DNA from: Actinomycetota bacterium
GTDB taxonomy: Bacteria > Actinomycetota > Thermoleophilia > Solirubrobacterales > Thermoleophilaceae
Assembly (NCBI GenBank): GCA_005885165.1
Contig: VAXR01000017.1
Coordinates: 1 to 15,591, forward strand
DNA: 15,591 bases
Reading direction: 5' to 3'
Part shown: positions 6,539 through 11,822 of the stretch, one piece after another
Numbering within the stretch: the stretch's first letter is position 1
How the letters are laid out: each line of letters begins with the position of its first letter
Program-made: the position numbers and the translations under genes
Notes under the pieces: model-generated
What the model was told of the DNA's origin: nothing
Seen by the model: only the letters and a program-made list of their open reading frames with translations
Databases searched by the model: none

Positions 6539-8137
6539 CTACTCGGCCGGCTGGAAGACGGCCGAGATCGTCATGAGCAGGACCTTGACGTCGAGCCACA
6601 GCGACCAGTTCTCGATGTAGTAGTTGTCCCACTCGATGCGGTCCGAGAGCGAGGTCTTGCCGCGGAGCCCGTGCACCTGCGCCCAACCGGTGATGCCCGA
6701 CTTCACGCGGTGCCGGTCCTCGTAGCGGTTGACGCGGCGCTCGAACAGCTCGACGAACTCGGGGCGCTCGGGACGCGGGCCGATCAGGCTCATTTCGCCG
6801 AGCAGCACGTTGAACAGCTGCGGCAGCTCGTCGATCGACAGCCTGCGCATCAGGCGGCCGATCGCGGTCCGGCGGTCGGCGCCCTCCACGCCGCCCGGAG
6901 CCGTGTCCTCCGGCAGCAGGACCGAGACGTTGCCCCGGTCCTCGTCCGAGATGCGCATCGAGCGGAACTTGAGGAGGTCGAATGCGCGGCCGTCGCGGCC
7001 CACGCGGCGCTGCCGGAAGAACACCGGGCCGCGCGAGGAGATCTTCACCGCCAGCGCCGAGACGATCAGGAGCGGGCCGAGCAGGAGGATGAGCGCGGCG
7101 GCGACGATCCTGTCGAGCGTGTGCTTGACCGCGAACTGCCAGCCCTTAGGCCGCACCGACCGAAGCCTGAACAGCGGCATCCCGCCGATGTGCTCGAGCC
7201 CCACCCTCACGTTGATGCTCTCGAACAGGCGCGGGACGAGCGAGACCTCGAGGCCGAGCTCGTCGCAGCGGCGGACGATCGGGACCAACGCGGCGTCCGA
7301 CCCGCGCGAGGACAGGAAGGCGAGCACCACGTGCTCCGCGCCGGTCCTGGTGACGATCTCCTCGAGCTCATCCGGCCTGCCCAGAACCGGCGCCTGGCGC
7401 CCCGGGATCTGGTCGTCGCCGGGCGGATAGGCGTCTACGAAGCCCACGGGCCTAAGCCCCAGCTCGGGGTGCTCCTCGAGTCGCCGCTCGACCTGCGCGC
7501 CGATGCGGCCGGCGCCGAAGATGAGGGTGCGCCTGGCGACGGCGCGCTCCGTACGCGCGCGCCGCTGCGACACCGAGAGCACGTAGCGGCTGCCGGCCAC
7601 GTAGATCATCCCGAACGCCCAGACGCGTGCAAGGAGCTCCGCCTGGCCCGTGACGCCGTCCGTGAACGCGACGAACGCGATGATCACCATCGCGGCCACC
7701 GAGCACGCGCCCACCACGTGCCCGGCCTCGTCCAGGTACTGGACGCTGATCTTGTGCCTGTAGAGCCCGCGAATCGCGAGGAGGCCGATCACGAGCGGCG
7801 GGAATAGCCAGGCCAGCCCGGGGGCCGGGGCGTGGACGTGCGCGGCGTGCGCGCCGATCAGCGCGGCGACCACCGCCAGCACCAGCATCAGCGCGTCTGC
7901 GGCGAGGCAGGTGATCGTCCAGCCCCTGCCGTCGAAGATCCGCTTCGGCCGGACCCGGGCCGCATGTCCCTCCGCCGAGGCATGCGGCCGGAGCGGGGTC
8001 GGCGCGACTACGCTCGGGACGCCACTTGCGATCGGGTCCGGGACCCCCGCGGAATCGGCGAGGGCTAGATCCTCACTTCCCGATTGACCCGTACGAGGCA
8101 AGTGATCACCTTCCCCGCCCAGTATCGGGGCGGGCAC
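6539..8137 (-). CDS. Polyprenyl-phosphate sugar phosphotransferase (exopolysaccharide initiation)
   Basis: This 532-residue protein is a large polyisoprenyl-phosphate hexose-1-phosphate transferase of the WbaP/WcaJ/CpsE type. A disordered N-terminus (1-65) is followed by four hydrophobic segments (about 73-95, 108-125, 138-158, 168-185), a Rossmann-like CoA-binding region with GAGRIG (208-213), a membrane-embedded helix (about 340-366), and the catalytic bacterial sugar transferase domain. Key motifs are KFRSM (390-394), the catalytic D436-E437 pair in SIDELPQ, SLIGPRPERPEF (450-461) and GITGWAQV (481-488). It attaches the first sugar phosphate to undecaprenyl phosphate at the inner membrane face and so starts repeat-unit assembly. 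The GTG at 8137 follows a TAAACA box by six bases (probable leaderless start). A TTG at 8101 with GGAAGG upstream is an alternative. Which sugar is used is unknown. Confidence 0.94.
   Translation of the reverse strand: MPAPILGGEGDHLPRTGQSGSEDLALADSAGVPDPIASGVPSVVAPTPLRPHASAEGHAARVRPKRIFDGRGWTITCLAADALMLVLAVVAALIGAHAAHVHAPAPGLAWLFPPLVIGLLAIRGLYRHKISVQYLDEAGHVVGACSVAAMVIIAFVAFTDGVTGQAELLARVWAFGMIYVAGSRYVLSVSQRRARTERAVARRTLIFGAGRIGAQVERRLEEHPELGLRPVGFVDAYPPGDDQIPGRQAPVLGRPDELEEIVTRTGAEHVVLAFLSSRGSDAALVPIVRRCDELGLEVSLVPRLFESINVRVGLEHIGGMPLFRLRSVRPKGWQFAVKHTLDRIVAAALILLLGPLLIVSALAVKISSRGPVFFRQRRVGRDGRAFDLLKFRSMRISDEDRGNVSVLLPEDTAPGGVEGADRRTAIGRLMRRLSIDELPQLFNVLLGEMSLIGPRPERPEFVELFERRVNRYEDRHRVKSGITGWAQVHGLRGKTSLSDRIEWDNYYIENWSLWLDVKVLLMTISAVFQPAE
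8114..8134 (-). promoter_or_regulatory. Perfect GC-rich hairpin just inside the sugar-transferase start
   Basis: The coding strand reads CCCGCCC, a 7-base loop, then GGGCGGG, starting one base after the GTG at 8137. If translation starts at GTG 8137 the hairpin covers codons 2-8. If it starts at TTG 8101 the 3' arm abuts the GGAAGG ribosome-binding site. In either case it could limit initiation. The effect is inferred. Confidence 0.4.
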
Positions 8138-8143
8138 ACCGAA

Positions 8144-8149
8144 TGTTTA
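8144..8149 (-). promoter_or_regulatory. Candidate -10 box of the sugar phosphotransferase gene
   Basis: TAAACA, within GGCTAAACAT, ends six bases before the GTG at 8137. That would place transcription start on the start codon itself, as in leaderless actinobacterial genes. No -35 is obvious. Confidence 0.4.
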
Positions 8150-8176
8150 GCCGATCGAGCGGCCTCGTGTTGCGGT

Positions 8177-8509
8177 TCAGGCGCTGGGCGAGCGGCTCAG
8201 CCGCCGGATTCCGAAGCCCATGGCGAGCAGTACGCCGCCGGCACCGACCACGAGCCCGATGTCGAGTCCCGTGAAGGGCAGCTTGCTGCTGGCCTCGTGG
8301 GTCGTCGCCGCCGCCTCGGTACCCGAGGAGGACGACTCCGCGCCCTCAGGCGGCGGTGTGCTGTTCGACGTCTGCCCCAGCTGCTGCTGGACGCTTCCTG
8401 CCGGGAAGCTGTAACCGCTCTGGGCCGCCGAGACCGCGAACGCCGACGGGGCGGCAAACAACATTGCCCCACAGACGACGCAACCGACGGCGATCTTCCT
8501 GAATCTCAT
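8177..8509 (-). CDS. Small secreted LPXTG (LPFTG) wall-anchored protein
   Basis: The 110-residue protein has a signal peptide (MRFRKIAVG, hydrophobic core, APSAFA before a likely cleavage at 24/25). A short Gln/Ser/Thr/Pro/Glu-rich stretch without a fold signature follows. It ends in a complete sorting signal: LPFTG at 77-81, a hydrophobic segment (about 84-101) and the basic tail RRLSRSPSA. The mature part before LPFTG is only about 52 residues, so it looks like a spacer or tether rather than an enzyme. Start: ATG 8509 with GGGAG upstream. The frame stays open to an ATG at 8602 that also has GGAGG upstream, but those extra 31 codons use TTA, CTA, AGA and GTA, which are rare in the neighbouring genes, and would put a long polar stretch before the signal peptide. 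A sortase is encoded at 11025-11708. Confidence 0.85.
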   Translation of the reverse strand: MRFRKIAVGCVVCGAMLFAAPSAFAVSAAQSGYSFPAGSVQQQLGQTSNSTPPPEGAESSSSGTEAAATTHEASSKLPFTGLDIGLVVGAGGVLLAMGFGIRRLSRSPSA

Positions 8510-8686
8510 TAGTGGTCTCCCTACCATTGGTGTGGCCTCCTTGCCGTAAGCCTCTTCTCCCGGGACCCTTCCGTAGCCTCGGTTCATTAACAGTAAGCGC
8601 ATCTAACCCCTCCGCGCCCCTCGAAAGACTCTACCCGGAGCGCGGCTTAGCCGCAAGCCCCCCGTAGGTTCCGAAGCGCACAAGCT
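8510..8686 (-). ncRNA. Long structured leader of the LPFTG gene (candidate cis-acting RNA)
   Basis: From the candidate promoter at 8693-8698 to the ATG at 8509 the transcript would carry about 177 untranslated bases, which is unusual beside genes that look leaderless. It contains a 13-bp dyad (GCGGCT/AGCCGC, 8642-8654) and two related blocks, GAGGCTTACGGCAAGG (8539-8554) and GAGGCTACGGAAGG (8567-8580), reading on the minus strand. I compared it by eye with c-di-GMP, c-di-AMP, cobalamin, glycine, TPP and fluoride riboswitches and found no convincing match. A protein-binding leader or plain spacer remain possible. Confidence 0.3.
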
Positions 8687-8692
8687 CTTCGC

Positions 8693-8698
8693 ATCATA
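8693..8698 (-). promoter_or_regulatory. Candidate -10 (TATGAT) of the LPFTG gene
   Basis: TATGAT on the minus strand is the best -10 match upstream of the LPFTG gene. The partial dyad GTTTC-GG-GAAAC (8703-8714) lies where a spacer or operator would be. There is no TTGACA-like -35. A start near 8686 is inferred. Confidence 0.4.
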
Positions 8699-8773
8699 AA
8701 TCTGTTTCCCGAAACGGGGCCTGGTCATGCGTGGTTGCGCAGGATCCGAGCAAAGATCCGGCAAGTCCCGCTC

Positions 8774-8779
8774 CTAGAA
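8774..8779 (+). promoter_or_regulatory. -10 box of the Wzy/O-antigen ligase gene (leaderless)
   Basis: TAGAAT is followed by exactly six bases (CCGCCC) and then the GTG at 8787. This puts the transcription start on the first base of the start codon. No Shine-Dalgarno site is present, which fits leaderless initiation. Confidence 0.5.
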
Positions 8780-8786
8780 TCCGCCC

Positions 8787-10766
8787 GTGCCGGTTGGGCG
8801 CGCCCTTTCGCAGTCCTCGCGCGGTGCGCTGTCCGTATCGCCGATCCTGCCCGTCGTCGCCCTCGGTGCCGGGGCTCTCGCGGTGCTCGCGGCCTCGAAT
8901 GGAGGTTTTTTTGCAACCGACTGGTATCCGGCGGCGCTTTTCTCGCTCGGTCTCGTGCTCGTGGCGGCGCTCGCGGTGCCCCTGTTACGGGCTCCGACGC
9001 GGGCGGTGCCGGTGGCGTGCCTGGCGCTCGCGGCCTATGCGGCGTGGAGCTATCTCTCCATCACCTGGTCCGCGCAGAAGGGCGACGCCTGGGACGGCGC
9101 CAACCGGACCGCCTTCTACGCGCTCCTGTTCGCGCTCTTTGCCCTTTGGCCGCTCCGCGCCCGGCTGGCCGCGGGCGTGATCGGCGGGCTGGCGCTTGTC
9201 GTCGCGGCCATCGGGCTGGTCGAGCTGCTTCGCGCCGCGGGGGCGGCGGATCCGTCCGGCTACTTCATCGACGGCCGCTTCGCCGAGCCGGTCGGCTACG
9301 CCAACGCCAATGCCGCACTTTGGTCGGCCGCCTTCTGGCCGTGCGTGGTGCTCGGGTCGCGGCGGGAGGTCCTGCTCGCGGGGCTGGCCCTCATGGGCCA
9401 GAGCCGGGGCTGGCTCTTCGCGCTTCCCGTGGTTGCCGTCATCTTCCTGATCGTCACGCCCCAGCGGGTGCGGACCACGCTCACGCTGCTCCTGGTTCTG
9501 GCGGGGGTCGGGGTGACGATCCCGAGCGTGCTGGACGTCTACGACAAGTCCGGACGGGAGCTCGGCGACGCGATGAGCTCGGCGGCCGGGACGATGCTGC
9601 CGGCGGCGATCGTGACGGGCGCGGTGGCCGGCCTGGCCGCCGTCGCGGACCGCCGCGTTCGGGCCTCGCCGGCGCTGGCGCGGCGGGCGGCGCTCGCGCT
9701 CGCCGCCGCGGGCGTCTTCGCGCTCGGCGCCGGGAGCATCGTCTACGTGGCCGATCGGGGCAGCCCGTTCACCGACATCGCGCACGCCTGGAACCAGTTC
9801 AAGACCCTGCCGACTCCGCACGGCGGGAGCTCGAGGCTGGGCCGCCTCGGCTCGAACCGCTACGACTTCTGGCGCGTCGCCTGGGGCCGCTTCACGCACG
9901 CCCCGATCGCGGGCATCGGAGCGGACAACTTCCAGGAGGCCTACCTGCGGCTCGGGCGGAGCCGCGAGCAGCCGCGTTACCCGCACAGCCTCGAGCTCCG
10001 GACCCTCTCGCAGACAGGGCTGGTGGGGACGCTGCTCCTCATCGCCGCGGTGGTGGCCGCGCTGATGGCGGCGGCGCGGGGGATGACCCGGCGCAGGGGG
10101 CCCGGCGCTGCCGCGGCCGCCGCCGGCGTTGCGACGTTCGCGTACTGGGCGGTGCACGGATCGGGCGACTGGTTCTGGGAGTTCCCGGCGCTGGGCGGGA
10201 TCGCCTTCGCGTCGCTCGGCGTGGCCGCCGGCCTGGCCCCGAGGGTCGCAATCCTTCGCGCGGAGCCGCGGCGACCGCTGGTCGGCGGGTGGCCGGTGGT
10301 GGCGGCGGTGAGCGGGGCAGCCCTGCTTCTCGCGCTCAGCTTCGCGGGCCCGTGGCTTTCCGAGCGGTACATAGGCCAAGCTGTGGGTGTGTGGACCACG
10401 AATTCGGCCCGCGCGTTCGACGACCTCGACTCGGCGTCCTCGCTCGATCCGCTGAGCGCCTGGCCGAAGCTGTTCGCCGGCAGCATCGCGCTGCGGCTCG
10501 GCCGTATCGCCGCCGCCGAGCGCTACTTCAGCCAGGCGCTCGAGCGCGATCCCCGCGACGCGTACTCGCGGCTGGAGCTCGGCGCGCTGACGGTGAACTC
10601 GGGCCGGCGCGCGGAGGGCGTGGCCATTCTCGCCTCCGCCCGCCGGCTGGAGCCGCGCGACGCGATCGCACGGAGGGCGCTCCGCCTCGCCCTGCGTGGC
10701 CAGCGGATCGACATCGCCGCGATCAACCAGGAAATCGCAGCCCACGCTAGAAGGCTCGGGCGATGA
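8787..10766 (+). CDS. O-antigen ligase/Wzy-type polymerase with C-terminal TPR region
   Basis: The 659-residue polytopic membrane protein has ten or more hydrophobic segments between about 18 and 525. Hallmarks of the O-antigen ligase/polymerase family (Wzy_C) are visible: PVGYANANA (168-176), QSRGWLFALP (205-214), and the large extracytoplasmic loop around 330-410 with GIGADNF (376-382) and YPHSLELRTLSQTGLVG (398-414). R207 and H400 are the residues to compare with the catalytic Arg and His of the family. After the last membrane segment, residues 537-640 form helical pairs (SLDPLSAWPKLFAG, AERYFSQALERDPRDAYSRL) typical of TPR repeats, probably outside the membrane. It likely polymerises lipid-linked repeat units or ligates the polymer to an acceptor. 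The GTG start follows a TAGAAT box. The stop overlaps the next gene (ATGA). A T7 run (8906-8912) interrupts otherwise GC-rich coding sequence. Confidence 0.9.
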   Translation: MPVGRALSQSSRGALSVSPILPVVALGAGALAVLAASNGGFFATDWYPAALFSLGLVLVAALAVPLLRAPTRAVPVACLALAAYAAWSYLSITWSAQKGDAWDGANRTAFYALLFALFALWPLRARLAAGVIGGLALVVAAIGLVELLRAAGAADPSGYFIDGRFAEPVGYANANAALWSAAFWPCVVLGSRREVLLAGLALMGQSRGWLFALPVVAVIFLIVTPQRVRTTLTLLLVLAGVGVTIPSVLDVYDKSGRELGDAMSSAAGTMLPAAIVTGAVAGLAAVADRRVRASPALARRAALALAAAGVFALGAGSIVYVADRGSPFTDIAHAWNQFKTLPTPHGGSSRLGRLGSNRYDFWRVAWGRFTHAPIAGIGADNFQEAYLRLGRSREQPRYPHSLELRTLSQTGLVGTLLLIAAVVAALMAAARGMTRRRGPGAAAAAAGVATFAYWAVHGSGDWFWEFPALGGIAFASLGVAAGLAPRVAILRAEPRRPLVGGWPVVAAVSGAALLLALSFAGPWLSERYIGQAVGVWTTNSARAFDDLDSASSLDPLSAWPKLFAGSIALRLGRIAAAERYFSQALERDPRDAYSRLELGALTVNSGRRAEGVAILASARRLEPRDAIARRALRLALRGQRIDIAAINQEIAAHARRLGR

Positions 10767-10915
10767 GGCCGCGCTGGCAGCGAATCGGGCTGAAGGTCCT
10801 CTACTGGCTGGCCGTGCTGGTGGTGTCGCTGGCGCTCTTGGTGGCGCTCATCCTGCTGATCGAGTCGCGCGACCAGTCGTCGGTCGGGGCCCGAACGGCA
10901 CCCGCAGGACGCTAG
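10763..10915 (+). CDS. 50-residue single-pass membrane protein
   Basis: The ATG overlaps the TGA of the polymerase gene (ATGA), which argues for translational coupling and against chance. The product has a basic start (MRPRWQRIGLK), one strong transmembrane helix (about 12-33, VLYWLAVLVVSLALLVALIL) and a short polar tail (IESRDQSSVGARTAPAGR). By the positive-inside rule the N-terminus is cytoplasmic. I do not recognise a family. Coupling to a Wzy-type protein suggests an accessory subunit or stability factor, but that is inference. Its TAG stop lies inside the left arm of the terminator-like inverted repeat that follows. Confidence 0.65.
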   Translation: MRPRWQRIGLKVLYWLAVLVVSLALLVALILLIESRDQSSVGARTAPAGR

Positions 10916-10963
10916 ATGACTGATTCCAAACCGGCGCACGCGGATTCGGAATCAATCATCTAG
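10912..10963. terminator. Bidirectional terminator-like inverted repeat
   Basis: The arms CTAGATGACTGATTCC (10912-10927) and GGAATCAATCATCTAG (10948-10963) pair at 15 of 16 positions around a 20-base loop. The element sits between convergent genes. The left arm contains the TAG of the 50-residue membrane protein, and the right arm contains a TAG reading on the minus strand, the ancestral stop of the sortase 3' copy. There is no T-run, so termination would be atypical or factor-assisted. Confidence 0.6.
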
Positions 10964-11084
10964 GGCGCCTCGGCCACCAGCTTCGCGAACACCACGATCC
11001 GGTGCGAGGCGCTGTAGAGATCATCTAGGGCGCCTCGGCCACCAGCTTCGCGAACACCACGATCCGGTGCGAGGCGCTGTAGAG
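10955..11084. repeat. Exact 65-bp tandem duplication at the sortase 3' end
   Basis: Bases 10955-11019 and 11020-11084 are identical over 65 bp, and identity stops on both flanks. Each unit holds nine bases of the terminator right arm, the TAG stop and the last codons of the sortase, including the catalytic-arginine segment SASHRIVVFAKLVAEAP. Only the copy at 11020-11084 is in frame with the sortase. The other copy is a non-coding 3' fragment, since 65 is not a multiple of three and a stop comes first. Confidence 0.95.
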
Positions 11085-11708
11085 GGGGTGGCACGCGCTC
11101 AGCACCAGGCGTTCCTCGCCGGGCACGCGCCTCTCGATCCAGGTGGCGTTCGGCCCCACGACCAGGGTTCGCTCGACCGAGTACGTGAAGTGGCCGTAGG
11201 GCATCGCCAGGATGATCCGCTGGCCGCGCTTGAGCTGGTCGATCGTGCGGAACGGGGCGAGGTAGGTGGTGCGGTGGCCGGCGATCGCCACGGTGCCGCC
11301 CTCGCCGGGGAACAGCGTGTGCGGGTAGTGCCCGGGGCCCTTGCGGAGCGTGACGATGTCGGTCCCCTGCACGACGACGTAGTGACGCCCGAGGGTGGGA
11401 AGCTCGATCCGGCCGATCGGATGTCCGGTCTTGGCGCGCTTCCGCTCGATCTCCGCCAGCTTGGCGAGCCGGTGGCGGAGGCCGCGGATCGCGGCCACGA
11501 GCAGCCGCTCGCGGGGGAGGGCGTTCCGCGCGTAGGCGTTGAGCTCGTGCCTCAGCTGGTCCTGCTCGCGGGCCGCGATGAAGGCCGAGATCGGCTCCTG
11601 CCACGCCAGCGTCAGCCCCGCGTCGGCCAGCATCAGGATTCCGCTCGTGATCAGCACGGAAGCCACGAAGCGGAGCACTGGGCGGATCCTTCCGATGCGC
11701 GCTGCCAC
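11025..11708 (-). CDS. Sortase, class E-like transpeptidase
   Basis: The 227-residue protein has an N-terminal membrane anchor (about 11-30), a charged helical stalk (48-95) and a sortase beta-barrel. The catalytic triad is visible: H145 in TVAIAGHRTTYLAPF (139-153), C206 in LVLSACHPLY (201-210) and R215 in SASHRIVVF (211-219). The 61-residue His-Cys and 9-residue Cys-Arg spacings are normal. The segments GPGHYPHTLFPGEGG and AGHRTT resemble class E sortases of high-GC actinobacteria. Sortases cut LPXTG-like signals between Thr and Gly and attach the protein to wall precursor outside the membrane. The LPFTG protein at 8177-8509 is the obvious candidate substrate in this window. Start: GTG 11708, with CGAGG directly upstream and TACACT nine bases before it. 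The 3' end is tandemly duplicated without changing the protein. Confidence 0.93.
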   Translation of the reverse strand: MAARIGRIRPVLRFVASVLITSGILMLADAGLTLAWQEPISAFIAAREQDQLRHELNAYARNALPRERLLVAAIRGLRHRLAKLAEIERKRAKTGHPIGRIELPTLGRHYVVVQGTDIVTLRKGPGHYPHTLFPGEGGTVAIAGHRTTYLAPFRTIDQLKRGQRIILAMPYGHFTYSVERTLVVGPNATWIERRVPGEERLVLSACHPLYSASHRIVVFAKLVAEAP

Positions 11709-11728
11709 CTCGTTTCAAGTGTATGCGC

Positions 11729-11742
11729 GGCCCCCGAGGGCC
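11729..11742. promoter_or_regulatory. Small hairpin between the sortase and pckA
   Basis: GGCCC, a 4-base loop, then GGGCC forms a perfect 5-bp stem in the 114-bp divergent gap. It could be an operator dyad acting on either gene, but the stem is short enough to arise by chance in GC-rich DNA. Confidence 0.2.
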
Positions 11743-11748
11743 TTCCGG

Positions 11749-11755
11749 CTATAGC
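11749..11755 (+). promoter_or_regulatory. Candidate -10 box of pckA
   Basis: CTATAGC, preceded by GG, resembles the GGCTATAA-type boxes near other starts in this window. Transcription would begin near 11762 and leave a leader of about 60 bases, so pckA would not be leaderless. The leader holds AGGAG (11804-11808), an unusually long 14 bases before the ATG, and a direct repeat TAAGCG (11781-11786 and 11791-11796) whose 10-bp period would put two sites on one face of the helix. Confidence 0.35.
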
Positions 11756-11822
11756 GGGGATCCGACGGGTACAGGTACGCTAAGCGCCTCTAAGCGACCC
11801 ATGAGGAGTTGAGTCGAACCAG

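Noticed and set aside
4159..6576. 805-codon plus-strand open frame
   Set aside because: It is antisense to the beta-helix and phosphatase genes, whose domains are clear. Its product is Val/Ala/Arg/Asp-rich with no motif, a normal by-product of high third-position GC.
8510..8602. N-terminal extension of the LPFTG protein to ATG 8602
   Set aside because: It has a good GGAGG site, but the codons are unlike the neighbouring genes and it would place 31 polar residues before a normal signal peptide. Kept as an alternative start only.
8510..8700. Known riboswitch (c-di-GMP, c-di-AMP, cobalamin, glycine, TPP, fluoride) in the LPFTG leader
   Set aside because: None of the conserved core sequences I know for these classes is present in the right order; only a generic structured-leader call is supportable.
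8735..10750. 671-codon plus-strand and 586-codon minus-strand open frames over the polymerase gene
   Set aside because: Both overlap the Wzy-type gene in other frames and give Arg/Gly/Pro-rich sequence without membrane segments or motifs.
10960..11718. 252-codon minus-strand frame that ends in the sortase C-terminal sequence
   Set aside because: It is a frame-shifted reading of the sortase gene. It regains the true frame's C-terminal sequence only because the 65-bp duplication shifts the phase, and it loses the catalytic histidine and cysteine.
11801..11812. Three-codon ATG-AGG-AGT-TGA frame in the pckA leader
   Set aside because: It overlaps the AGGAG ribosome-binding site and is most simply a chance ATG.
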